Below the pieces are notes generated by a model, which was not told the origin of the DNA, made no database searches, and saw nothing but the letters and a program-made list of their open reading frames with translations. A program made the translations under genes and the position numbers. This document shows, in pieces, positions 12,182-20,533 of a DNA stretch of 64,000 nt; position 1 is the first letter of the stretch; each line of letters begins with the position of its first letter. Origin of the DNA: JALZKA01 sp963734015 (GTDB lineage: Bacteria > Actinomycetota > Thermoleophilia > Solirubrobacterales > 70-9); contig CAVTFG010000012.1 of NCBI GenBank assembly GCA_963734015.1, forward strand, positions 186,001-250,000, in the 5' to 3' direction.

Positions 12182-12188
12182 CGACGGG

Positions 12189-13877
12189 ATGACGAGCGAA
12201 TACGCACCGACCCCGGTCGAGGACTTCCTCGATCCCGACCATCCGACGCTCTTTCCCCGGCTGACGCCGGAGCAGATCGAATACCTGGGCGAGATCGGCA
12301 CCCAGTTGTCGTTCGCACGCGGGGACCTCGTGTTCGAGCACGGCCAGCGTGAGACCCCGATGTACGTGATCCAGAGCGGAGCCCTGGACATCATCGACCA
12401 GGCGCCGGAGGGCGACCGCTACTTCACCCAGTGCCGGGAGGGGACCTTCGCCGCCGATATCTCCATGTTCACCGGCGAGCCGACGCTCGCCGCCGGGTTC
12501 GCGGCGGAGCCGACTTCACTCATCGCCCTGCCGCCCGAGGACGTGCGTCGGGTCGTCGCGACCGCGGCCGAACTCGGCGACCTCCTCCTGCGGACGATGG
12601 TCACGCGCCGGGAATGGCTTCAGGGACGCGGCCTGGGCCAGCAGAAGCTGATCGGCTCTCGATGGTCGGGAGAGGCGTTCGCCGTGAGGGAGCTGCTGGA
12701 GCGCAACCTCGTGCCCTTCACATGGCACGACCTCGCCACCGACGATGAGAGCCGGATCCTGCTCGAAGGGCTCGGCATCGGGGACGTCGACTGTCCTGTC
12801 CTGGTCCGCTCCGACGACGTCATCAGACGGGCAACGGTGACGTCCGTCGCCGACGAGCTCGGCCTGCGCGCTGAGGTCGACGGCCAGAGCTTCGACGTCG
12901 TCGTCCTCGGCGGCGGCCCGGCGGGGCTGGCCACGGCCGTCTACGCCTCCTCCGAAGGTCTCACCACGCTGGTGGTCGAGCGCTTCGCGCCCGGCGGCCA
13001 GGCGGGCACCAGCGCTCGGATCGAGAACTATCTCGGCTTCCCCACCGGTCTCACCGGCGCGGACCTCACACGCCGCGCGACGCTCCAGGCTCGCAAGTTC
13101 GGCGCTGTGATCTCCAGCGTCCACGAGGCGACCGAGGTCTCCGAGTCGGAGGACGGAGGGCCGCGCGGGATCGTCCTTGCCGACGGTCAGCGCGTTCAGG
13201 GCCGAACCGTGGTCCTCGCCTCGGGCGCGGACTATCGCCGGTTGCCGGCCGACAACGCGGATCGGTTCGAGGGCCTGGGCCTGTACTACGCGGCCACGCA
13301 TATCGAGGCGCAGCAGTGCTCGGAGGAAGACGTGGTAGTCGTCGGCGGAGCGAACTCCGCCGGCCAGGCCGTGGTCAAGCTCGCCGACAACGCGCGTCAG
13401 GTCCACGTCGTGGCCCGCCGGCCGCTGGAGGCCGCCATGTCGCGCTACCTGGTCGATCAGATCGAGGCCAAATCGAACGTCAGCGTGTGGGCCGGGTCCG
13501 AGATCCGCGCGCTCGAGGGCGATGACAAGCTCGAAGCCGTGGTGATCTCGGGAGCGGGACCCGATCGCCGCGTTCCGACGTCGGCGGTGTTCGCGATGAT
13601 CGGCGCCTCGCCGAGGTCGGAGGGCCTGGTGGACTACGTCGGGCGAGACGACAAGGGGTTCGTGGTGACGGGCGAGGCGGCGCAGAGCCACCCGGATTTC
13701 ACCCGGCACTGGGACGGCACGGACCGGGACCCATTGATGCTCGAGTGCACGCGGCCGGGCGTCTTCGCGATCGGCGACGTCCGCGCGGGCTCGACGAAGC
13801 GCGTGGCGGCGGCCGTGGGGGACGGCGCGCTGGTTGTCCGCTCCCTGCACGCCTCGCTCGACCCGCGCCACGCCTAG
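12189..13877 (+). CDS. Cyclic-nucleotide-binding / Grx-like / thioredoxin-reductase-like fusion
   Basis: 562 residues in three parts. Residues about 20-140 form a cNMP-binding (Crp-type) barrel (FARGDLVFEHGQRE, MYVIQSGALDII). Residues about 155-225 resemble a glutaredoxin fold (LIGSRWSGEAFAVRELLERN) in which the active Cys is Ser. From about 235 there is an FAD/NAD(P)H two-dinucleotide-domain reductase (VVVLGGGPAGLA; VVVVGGANSAGQA). The CxxC that defines thioredoxin reductase is absent: the equivalent position reads YYAATHIEAQ. The enzyme therefore likely passes electrons to something other than a disulfide, under cNMP control; the substrate is unknown. Leaderless start. Confidence 0.8.
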   Translation: MTSEYAPTPVEDFLDPDHPTLFPRLTPEQIEYLGEIGTQLSFARGDLVFEHGQRETPMYVIQSGALDIIDQAPEGDRYFTQCREGTFAADISMFTGEPTLAAGFAAEPTSLIALPPEDVRRVVATAAELGDLLLRTMVTRREWLQGRGLGQQKLIGSRWSGEAFAVRELLERNLVPFTWHDLATDDESRILLEGLGIGDVDCPVLVRSDDVIRRATVTSVADELGLRAEVDGQSFDVVVLGGGPAGLATAVYASSEGLTTLVVERFAPGGQAGTSARIENYLGFPTGLTGADLTRRATLQARKFGAVISSVHEATEVSESEDGGPRGIVLADGQRVQGRTVVLASGADYRRLPADNADRFEGLGLYYAATHIEAQQCSEEDVVVVGGANSAGQAVVKLADNARQVHVVARRPLEAAMSRYLVDQIEAKSNVSVWAGSEIRALEGDDKLEAVVISGAGPDRRVPTSAVFAMIGASPRSEGLVDYVGRDDKGFVVTGEAAQSHPDFTRHWDGTDRDPLMLECTRPGVFAIGDVRAGSTKRVAAAVGDGALVVRSLHASLDPRHA

Positions 13878-13886
13878 CCCTTTCGC

Positions 13887-13911
13887 CCAAACGCGAGTGC
13901 ACCGCGTTTGG
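13887..13911. terminator. Bidirectional terminator hairpin
   Basis: CCAAACGCG-AGTGCAC-CGCGTTTGG forms a perfect 9-bp stem exactly between two convergent genes that end at 13877 (plus) and 13912 (minus). Confidence 0.6.
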
Positions 13912-15453
13912 CTACGTGTGCCCAGCCGACCCCAGGGCGCCTTCAGCCGTGATGTCCCGCGAGGCTGGAATCACCTCGGTCGCCGGTCGCAGTGGGGGAC
14001 CGGCCACCCCGCATGAGAACTCCGCCGGCACTGGCACCGGCGCCTCTCCGCGGCGTGTCGGCTCGGCCGCGAGCAAGTCGTCGCTGAGCGTCAGCCAGGC
14101 GATCACCCCGCCGACCGCGGCAAGCGCCGCGCACGCGAACATCGCGACGTGGAATCCATCCGTCATCTCCGCCGGCTCGTAGAAACTCTGGCCGGTGATT
14201 CCAGCGATGAGCGGCAGAACGGCGACGGCCAGGAGGCTCGCCACGCGGGCAACCGCGTTATTGATGCCCGAGGCGACGCCGGCGTGGCGCTCGTCCGCTG
14301 CGGCGAGCACCGTCGCGGTGATCGGGGCCGCCACGAGCACGATCCCGAGGCCAAAGATGACCACCGCCGGAAGCACGCTCGCAACATAGGCGTCGCCCGG
14401 GTCAATGCCGGTCAGCATCAGCAGCCCGACCGCGACCAACAGCGGGCCGAGCGTGAGCGGGATCCGCGGGCCGATGCGCTGCGCGAGCCCTCCCGCACGC
14501 GCCGAGAACACGAGCGTCAGCACGGTGACGGGCAGCGTTGCCGCGCCGGCTGCGATTGGCGAGTAGCCCAGTGAGATCTGCAGGAAGGAGACGAAGAGGA
14601 AGAAGAAGCCGCCGAAGGCGGCGTAGACGACGAAGGTAACGAGATTCGCGGCGCTGAACTGGCGCGAGGCGAAGATCCCGAGCGGCAGCATCGGGTTTGC
14701 GGCGTGGCGCTCGACAGCGAGGAAGGCGACCAGCGCCGCCACCCCGCCGGCTCCGGCCAGCACGATCGCGGGCGAGATGCCACCAGGCGCTTCGACCAGG
14801 GCGTACGTCGTCCCGCCGAGGGCGAGCGCTCCGAGCAGCGCGCCGCGGCCATCGAGCCGACCGCTGACCGTCGGGTCATGGCTCTCGGGCACATGGCTCG
14901 CAGTGGCGATCACGAACGCGCCGATCGGCAGGTTGATCAGAAACACGGCGCGCCACGACACGGCGTCAACCAGGTAGCCGCCGAGCAACGGGCCGACAGC
15001 CGCCGCAACCCCGGTCAGTCCGGACCAGGCGCCGATCGCGCGAGGGCGATCCTGACGTCGGAAGCTCGCTTCGATCATCGCCAGGCTCCCGGGCGTGAGC
15101 AGAGCTCCGCCGATCCCCTGCAGGAATCTCGCTGCGACCAGCATCTCGTCGCTGGGAGCGATCGCGCAGAACAGCGAGGCGATGGTGAATATGCCGACCC
15201 CGACGACGAATATCCGGCGACGGCCGTAGCGATCGCCGAGAGACCCGCCGAGCAGGATCAGCGCGGAGAGCGCCAAGAGGTAGCCGTTGATGATCCATTG
15301 CAGCGAGCTCGTCGAGGCGTCGAGGTCGCGGCCGATGTCAGGCAGCGCCACGTTGACGGCCGTCGAGTCGAGGAACGCCATCCCCGAGCCGAGCACCGCG
15401 ACCGCGAGAACCCACCGGCCCGGCGCGCTGTTGTAGGCGATGCCGTCGTTCAT
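13912..15453 (-). CDS. MFS transporter, DHA2 (14-helix) family
   Basis: 513 residues. Helix 1 contains FLDSTAVNVALPDIGRDL, the loop 2-3 motif GGSLGDRYGRRR is intact, and helix 5 carries GVAAAVGPLLGGYL. It is a second 14-helix drug/proton antiporter candidate within 5 kb, not closely similar to the one at 10589. The stop abuts a bidirectional hairpin, and the gene diverges from the pyridine nucleotide-disulfide oxidoreductase at 15575. Confidence 0.88.
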   Translation of the reverse strand: MNDGIAYNSAPGRWVLAVAVLGSGMAFLDSTAVNVALPDIGRDLDASTSSLQWIINGYLLALSALILLGGSLGDRYGRRRIFVVGVGIFTIASLFCAIAPSDEMLVAARFLQGIGGALLTPGSLAMIEASFRRQDRPRAIGAWSGLTGVAAAVGPLLGGYLVDAVSWRAVFLINLPIGAFVIATASHVPESHDPTVSGRLDGRGALLGALALGGTTYALVEAPGGISPAIVLAGAGGVAALVAFLAVERHAANPMLPLGIFASRQFSAANLVTFVVYAAFGGFFFLFVSFLQISLGYSPIAAGAATLPVTVLTLVFSARAGGLAQRIGPRIPLTLGPLLVAVGLLMLTGIDPGDAYVASVLPAVVIFGLGIVLVAAPITATVLAAADERHAGVASGINNAVARVASLLAVAVLPLIAGITGQSFYEPAEMTDGFHVAMFACAALAAVGGVIAWLTLSDDLLAAEPTRRGEAPVPVPAEFSCGVAGPPLRPATEVIPASRDITAEGALGSAGHT

Positions 15454-15574
15454 CGCCAGCCGAACCCTATGTCGTCCCGATCAGCCGCCAATCCCAGGAA
15501 CCGCGAGCGCGGGACGTGCACGATCGCATCGCGCAAGAAGAACACCAAACCCGTGCAAGACTGGCTCGGAGCCC

Positions 15575-16921
15575 GTGAGCGAATACGACGTCATCATCAT
15601 CGGAGCGGGCCCCGCCGGCGAGCACTGCGCGGACCGCCTGGCGGGAGGAGGGTTGAAGGTGGCGATCGTGGAGAGCCGCCTGATCGGCGGCGAGTGCGAC
15701 TACTGGGCCTGTATTCCCTCCAAGACGCTGCTTCGCCCCGGCGAGGCGCTCCAGGCCGCGCGCGAGGCACCTGGAGCCGCGCAGGCCGCGGCCGGCGAGC
15801 TCGACACTGCGGCCGCGTTCGAGTGGCGTGATTTCATGACCTCGAACTGGGAGGACGCCGCCAAGGAGGAGTGGCTGCGCTCGAAGGGCATCGACGTCCT
15901 GCGCGGCTCGGGCTCGATCGCGGGTGCGGGCCGCGTGACGGTGAACGACCGCGAGCACTCCTGCGAGCACGTCGTCATCGCCACCGGGTCCGAAGCGATC
16001 TTGCCTCCGGTCCCGGGTCTAGCCGAACTGGATGGGATCTGGACCAACCGCGAGGTGACCGAGCTGCGCGAGGTGCCCGAGCGGATGCTGGTGCTCGGTG
16101 GTGGTCCGGTTGGAGTGGAGATGGCGCAGGCGGTGTTCCGCTTCGGCGCCTCGGTCGCGCTCGTGGAAGGCATGGAGCACCTGCTGCCCCGCGAGCCGAA
16201 GTCGCTCGGTGACACCCTCGGTGACGCGCTGGCCGCCGAGGGCATCGAGCTGCACCTCGGCCAGCACGCCTCATCCGCGCGCCGTGACGACGACGGCTAC
16301 GCGCTCGAGCTCCCGGACGGCACGGAGTTGCGGGGCGACCGGCTGCTGGTCGCCACGGGTCGCCGTCCGCGCACGGACGGCCTCGGGCTCGAGAACGTGG
16401 ACGTTCCGCTCGAGAGGGGCGGGGTTCCCGTCGACGAGCGCCTGAACGTGACCGACGGCGTCTGGGCGATAGGCGACGCGACCGGCGTCTGGCCGCTCAC
16501 ATACGTGGGCAAGTACCAGGGCAGGGTCGCGGCCGCGAACATCCTCGGGCGCCGATGGGAGGCGAACTATGAGGCGGTGCCCCGGGTCGTGTTCACGGAT
16601 CCTCAGGCGGCGTCGGTCGGGGACGCCGATGGCGAGATCACCGCGACGGCGCCCATCTCCTCGGTGCCGCGCACGTCCACGTACACGCGCGCATACGCGG
16701 AGAAGAACGGCTTCCTCACGCTCGTATCGGATGGCGAGCGGCTGACCGGGGCCTACGCGCTCGGCCCCGATGCGGGCGAATGGCTGCAACAGGCGACCGT
16801 CGCCATCCGTGCAGGCGTCCCGCTCGCGGTGATGAACGACGTGATCCAGCCGTTTCCCACCTTCTCGGAGATCTTTCTGCTCGCGCTCACCGAGCTCGAG
16901 TCGAAGCTCGCGGCGGCGTAG
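15575..16921 (+). CDS. Pyridine nucleotide-disulfide oxidoreductase, class I (MerA/Lpd-like)
   Basis: 448 residues from a GTG start (VSEYDVIIIGAGPAGEHCAD). FAD-binding GAGPAG is at about 10-15, the redox disulfide CDYWAC at Cys41/Cys46, and the NAD(P) motif GGGPVGVEMA near 170. In the C-terminal dimerisation domain the usual HxHPTxxE active-site motif reads QPFPTFSE, so the catalytic base His is Phe; this argues against lipoamide dehydrogenase proper and fits MerA-like or uncharacterised reductases. It is transcribed divergently from an MFS exporter. Confidence 0.85.
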   Translation: MSEYDVIIIGAGPAGEHCADRLAGGGLKVAIVESRLIGGECDYWACIPSKTLLRPGEALQAAREAPGAAQAAAGELDTAAAFEWRDFMTSNWEDAAKEEWLRSKGIDVLRGSGSIAGAGRVTVNDREHSCEHVVIATGSEAILPPVPGLAELDGIWTNREVTELREVPERMLVLGGGPVGVEMAQAVFRFGASVALVEGMEHLLPREPKSLGDTLGDALAAEGIELHLGQHASSARRDDDGYALELPDGTELRGDRLLVATGRRPRTDGLGLENVDVPLERGGVPVDERLNVTDGVWAIGDATGVWPLTYVGKYQGRVAAANILGRRWEANYEAVPRVVFTDPQAASVGDADGEITATAPISSVPRTSTYTRAYAEKNGFLTLVSDGERLTGAYALGPDAGEWLQQATVAIRAGVPLAVMNDVIQPFPTFSEIFLLALTELESKLAAA

Positions 16922-16942
16922 CCGGGCGCGCCTGAACCGGTT

Positions 16943-16948
16943 TAGACT
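16943..16948 (+). promoter_or_regulatory. -10 box TAGACT, leaderless small gene
   Basis: TAGACT ends 7 nt before ATG 16956. Confidence 0.5.
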
Positions 16949-16955
16949 CGCCGCA

Positions 16956-17138
16956 ATGGCTGGCACCGACCTGACGAAAGATGAGCTCACCCGTCTCCTT
17001 CGCGAGGCCGAGGCAGCCCATGGCGTGTACGAGAAGGAGGAGCTCGGGGGAGTGCGGGACGAGGAGTGGGCCCCGTGGTACGCCGAGTTCATCGTGAAGG
17101 CGCTGCGTGAGCGCACGGAGGGACCGCCACGCCGGTGA
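16956..17138 (+). CDS. Small conserved-looking hypothetical protein (60 aa)
   Basis: A charged helical protein (LTKDELTRLLREAEAAH, then EEWAPWYAEFIVKAL). The spacing of a leaderless -10 box to the ATG, and the EL-x-LLREAE...WYAE-I pattern seen in many actinobacterial small proteins, argue that it is real. The function is unknown. It ends 9 nt from a convergent cNMP-binding gene. Confidence 0.6.
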   Translation: MAGTDLTKDELTRLLREAEAAHGVYEKEELGGVRDEEWAPWYAEFIVKALRERTEGPPRR

Positions 17139-17147
17139 GTATCAGGC

Positions 17148-17546
17148 TCAGTCGCTCTGGTCCGGCGCGATGTGCTCCTCCATCGCCGCCCGGAGCCGGC
17201 GGGCTGCCTCGGGAGCATCGCGCTCGAGCGTCCAGACATCGCGTTTGAAAAGCGCAATTGCCCGCACCGTTGACGTCGCGACCACGGAGGCGGTACGACG
17301 CCCTTCGAGGACGGCCACCTCGCCGACGATGTCGCCTGCCCCGATCTCGGCGATCTTCTCTCCGTGCGCGAGGACATCGGCCGAACCCTCTTCGACCACG
17401 AAAAGCGAATAGCCGAAGTCGCCTTCGGACATCAGCGTCTCGCCTTCGGCGAACTCGCGCTCGGAGGCGACGCCCGCAACGGCGTCGAGCTCCTCATCGG
17501 GGAGTCCAGAGAAAGCCGAGAGCGGCGCGATACGACTGCGATCCAC
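17148..17546 (-). CDS. Stand-alone cyclic-nucleotide-binding domain protein
   Basis: A single Crp-type beta-barrel without a DNA-binding domain: VASEREFAEGETLMSEGD, YSLFVVEEGSADVL, and the phosphate-binding-cassette-like GDIVGEVAVLEGRRTASV. The GTG at 17546 (VDRSRIAPLSAFSGL) is preferred, because it aligns the domain with family members. An ATG further upstream at 17600 lies inside a dispersed palindromic repeat and would add an atypical basic leader. The protein probably senses cAMP or a related nucleotide; its partner is unknown. Confidence 0.75.
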   Translation of the reverse strand: MDRSRIAPLSAFSGLPDEELDAVAGVASEREFAEGETLMSEGDFGYSLFVVEEGSADVLAHGEKIAEIGAGDIVGEVAVLEGRRTASVVATSTVRAIALFKRDVWTLERDAPEAARRLRAAMEEHIAPDQSD

Positions 17547-17590
17547 GGGCGCGATCCTATAGCGGCGCGAAAACCGGGTTCTGGTGAGTA

Positions 17591-17608
17591 GCGCTTCCAT
17601 GAAAGCGC
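17591..17608 (-). repeat. Dispersed repeat, hairpin-2 variant
   Basis: GCGCTTCCATGAAAGCGC is a near-perfect palindrome of the hairpin-2 type, 45 nt upstream of the cNMP-binding gene. It is the only copy before 36 kb. Confidence 0.55.
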
Positions 17609-17668
17609 AATGGGTTGCGTGGTACCGGCGGCCTCAGCCTGACCTGAGCCCGGCCCCTCATGGGTCGC

Positions 17669-18634
17669 TCACTCGGTCCCCAGCGCGGAGCGTAGGAACG
17701 AGATCGCCTGGGCGATCGCCGCGCGAGTGGCTCTTGTCTGGCTGAGCGGGTTGAGCATCATGAAATCGTGCGTCATGCCGGGGTACCGGACGGTCGTTAC
17801 GTCGACTCCGGCCGCCCGCAGCCGCGCCGCGTAGGCCTCACCCTCGTCACGCAGCACGTCCGCCTCGTCGACGATCAAGAGCGTCGGGGGTAGGGCGGCG
17901 AGCTGCTCGTCAGAGGCACGCAGCGGCGAGACGAGCGGCTCCGAGCGCTGGTCCACGTCGGGCAGGTAGGCGTCCCAGAACCACGCCATCGCCTTCGCGG
18001 TGAGGAAGTAGCCCTCGGCGAACTGCTCGTATGAGCCGGTGTCCATCGCCGCATCGGTGACCGGGTAGTACATCGACTGCTGCACGAATCGCACATCGCC
18101 GCGCTCGCCGGCCATCAGCGCCAGCACCGTGGCCATGTCGCCGCCGACCGAGTCGCCGGCTACCGCCATGCGGTCGGGGTCGAGCTGATTCGCGGCACCC
18201 TCGCGCACGATCCACTGCGCAGTGGCGTACCCCTGCTCGACCGCGACCGGGTAGGGCGCCTCCGGCGAGCGGTCGTACTCAACGAACACGAGAGCAGCGC
18301 CGGTGCCGACCGTGAGCTCGCGGACGAGCCGGTCGTGGGTGTCGGCGTTGCCGAGAATCCAGCCGCCGCCGTGCATGTAGAGGATCACCGGCAGCGTCCC
18401 CTCGGCGTCCGGCGGCCGGACGATCCGCACGCGGACGTCGCCCACGTCCGCGGGCACAGTGATCCAGCGCTCCTCTACCGGAAGCTTGTCGATCGGCGCG
18501 GCCTGGACGTCGTCGAGCACTTTGCGGGCCTCGTCGGGGGTGAGCTCGTAGAGGGGTGGCCCCTTGGCGGACGCCTCGACGAACTCCTGGGAGGCCGGCT
18601 CGAGGACGACCGGCGTTCTCGTGTTGGCGGACAT
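17669..18634 (-). CDS. Alpha/beta hydrolase, hormone-sensitive-lipase (HSL) family
   Basis: 321 residues from ATG 18634 (MSANTRTPVVLEP), chosen because AGGAGGAA lies 6 nt upstream. The HSL oxyanion-hole motif MHGGGW, nucleophile elbow GDSVGG (Ser), acid region IVDEADVLRDEG and catalytic His in GMTHDF are all present. It should hydrolyse short-chain carboxylic esters in the cytoplasm; no signal peptide is visible. It diverges from the crotonase gene over 284 nt that contain an A/T-rich TAATAT near 18757. Confidence 0.88.
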   Translation of the reverse strand: MSANTRTPVVLEPASQEFVEASAKGPPLYELTPDEARKVLDDVQAAPIDKLPVEERWITVPADVGDVRVRIVRPPDAEGTLPVILYMHGGGWILGNADTHDRLVRELTVGTGAALVFVEYDRSPEAPYPVAVEQGYATAQWIVREGAANQLDPDRMAVAGDSVGGDMATVLALMAGERGDVRFVQQSMYYPVTDAAMDTGSYEQFAEGYFLTAKAMAWFWDAYLPDVDQRSEPLVSPLRASDEQLAALPPTLLIVDEADVLRDEGEAYAARLRAAGVDVTTVRYPGMTHDFMMLNPLSQTRATRAAIAQAISFLRSALGTE

Positions 18635-18918
18635 GTGCACTTCCTTCCTCCTGAGGTCTGCGCTCGACTGGGCCAAACGTACACCCGCCCCTCCACTGGA
18701 CAAGTCCGCGGACGATCGCGCCCGGACCGCCATCTCGGCGGGTTGCACCGTCATCTAATATGAACACAACCCATGGAGGATCGTCATCCCGGACTGGGAC
18801 GGCGCGCAAGTTTGCCGCGGGCGGGGCAAGGAGTGCGTAGAGCGGGACGCGCCGGTTTCGGCGATCCACGGTGGCGAGAGGCGGTCACTGGTCGTGCGGG
18901 GCGAGGCGGGGGCGAAGG

Positions 18919-19770
18919 ATGATGAGCATGGGAACGGTTGCCCTGGAAACGCTCGCCGTGCGCCGGGACAGGAGGGTTCTGTTCGCGGAGATCGCCGCCC
19001 CGCCGATGAACCTTCTCGGGCCCGAGCTGGTCCGAGACCTGGTCTCCCTGATCCAGCGAGCCGAGGCCGATGACGACCTCCAGGTGCTCGTGTTCAAGAG
19101 CGCCGATGCCGACTACTTCATCTCCCACGTCGACGTGACCCGGATCGCTGAGTACCGGGCGGAGGCGGCGAAACTGGACGGCGACTCGTCCCTGGCACTG
19201 CTGTTTCGCCATCTCAGCGCAAGCCGGCTCGTCACCATCGCCCAGATCGAGGGGCGCGCACGTGGCGCCGGCAGCGAGTTCGCGCTGGCGTGCGATATGC
19301 GTTTCGCCGCGCGAGAGTCAGCGATCTTCGGCCAGTTCGAGCCGGCGTTCGGTCTGCTCCCCGGTGGCGGTGCCAGCCAGCACCTGACGCGCCTCATGGG
19401 TCGCGGCCGCGCGCTCGAGGTCATGCTCAGCGCGCAGGATTACGACGCGGACCTGGCTGAACGGTATGGCTGGATCAATCGAGCGTTGCCCGCCGGCGAG
19501 CTCGGCGAGTTCGTGGGATCGCTCGCCCACCGGATCGCCGGGTTTCCGGCGGCCGGCCAGGCAACGGTGAAGGACCGGGTCAATGCGATCGCGCTCGCGC
19601 CGGCCGAGGACTTCGGTCGCGATTCCGACCTGTTTGGTGAGGGTGTGGCTGACCCGGACGCCCAGGGTCGGATCAGCGCCGCGATGAAGCGTGGTTTCCA
19701 GACCCGAGAGGCGGAAATGGCACTCGCCCGGATGCTGGGCGAAATCGACGAAAGCGGGGTAGCGACATGA
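18919..19770 (+). CDS. Enoyl-CoA hydratase/isomerase (crotonase) family protein
   Basis: About 283 residues. The crotonase core is visible: PPMNLLGPELVRDLV, IEGRARGAGSEFALACDMRFA (oxyanion-hole loop) and EPAFGLLPGGGASQHLTRLMG with a Glu at the usual catalytic position. The exact start is uncertain between ATGs at 18919, 18922 and 18928. Acting on an acyl-CoA is the family expectation; no other beta-oxidation genes are nearby. Its stop overlaps the next start by 4 nt (ATGA), coupling it to a secreted protein, which is unusual for this family. Confidence 0.82.
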   Translation: MMSMGTVALETLAVRRDRRVLFAEIAAPPMNLLGPELVRDLVSLIQRAEADDDLQVLVFKSADADYFISHVDVTRIAEYRAEAAKLDGDSSLALLFRHLSASRLVTIAQIEGRARGAGSEFALACDMRFAARESAIFGQFEPAFGLLPGGGASQHLTRLMGRGRALEVMLSAQDYDADLAERYGWINRALPAGELGEFVGSLAHRIAGFPAAGQATVKDRVNAIALAPAEDFGRDSDLFGEGVADPDAQGRISAAMKRGFQTREAEMALARMLGEIDESGVAT

Positions 19771-20531
19771 CCCGGAGCAGGATCACGCGAGCTCTCGCCG
19801 CATTTGTTCTCGCGGCGCTGATGGTGGCCGCGCCGCAGTCGGCGCACGCGAAGCGGATAGTCGGCACGAACGGCCCGGACCGGCTGGTGGGCACCGCGAA
19901 GGCGGACAAGATCAAGGCACTTGGCGGCGCCGACCGTGTCAAGGGCAAGGCCGGCAGGGACCGGCTCAAGGCAGGCCCGGGCGCCGACCGCGTGAATGCC
20001 GTCGACGGCAAGCGGGACCGTGCCGTGAAGGGTGGCCCGGGCAGGGACGTCTGCCGGGTCGACGAGGCGGATCTCCCCCGGATGAACGGCTGCGAGCGAG
20101 CGAAGGTCAACGGCGGCGGCCCCGGCCAGAGCTGCGTCAGTCCGCAGGAGCCCAGGCTCCGCGGCGACGTACCGCCTGTGTTCAGCGATGCGTTCTACGC
20201 GATCACGGTCACCCTGAACGCGTCGGCGGATGGCTTGGAAGGCGACGAGCTCCCGATCTCGATCGAGGAGGTCTGCGACGTTCCCAAGTCGCTTGAGAGC
20301 GAGGCCGCACAGCTGGTCGGCGGCGACGGGATCGGACTGGTCACCGCGGACACTCGGGTGTTCGACGCCATGGGGATTGAACTGGAGGGCAACGCAGCCA
20401 CGTCCGCACTGGCTGGGGCGGACGCCGTCACGCTCAGGGCCCGGCTCAAGCGCCCGTCGCAGTGGCGGCAGAACGAGAAGGGCGAGGCGGTGCCCACCTT
20501 CGGGATCAGCCGAGCCGACATCACCGATTGA
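19767..20531 (+). CDS. Secreted RTX-like (calcium-binding nonapeptide) protein
   Basis: 254 residues with a signal peptide (to about residue 28, QSAHA). Then come degenerate hemolysin-type repeats (GTNGPDRLVGTAKADKI, GGADRVKGKAGRDRL, GPGADRVNAV), in which D and G spacing fits a calcium beta-roll, a short Cys-containing linker (DVCRVDEADLPRMNGCERA) and an unrecognised C-terminal domain of about 130 residues with two further Cys. Likely exported. It is coupled to the crotonase gene upstream and followed 2 nt later by the beta-helix gene. Confidence 0.7.
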   Translation: MTRSRITRALAAFVLAALMVAAPQSAHAKRIVGTNGPDRLVGTAKADKIKALGGADRVKGKAGRDRLKAGPGADRVNAVDGKRDRAVKGGPGRDVCRVDEADLPRMNGCERAKVNGGGPGQSCVSPQEPRLRGDVPPVFSDAFYAITVTLNASADGLEGDELPISIEEVCDVPKSLESEAAQLVGGDGIGLVTADTRVFDAMGIELEGNAATSALAGADAVTLRARLKRPSQWRQNEKGEAVPTFGISRADITD

Positions 20532-20533
20532 CC

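Noticed and set aside
17148..17600. Start of the cNMP-binding gene at ATG 17600
   Set aside because: The ATG sits in the centre of a dispersed palindrome and adds a non-conserved basic leader; GTG 17546 fits the domain start.
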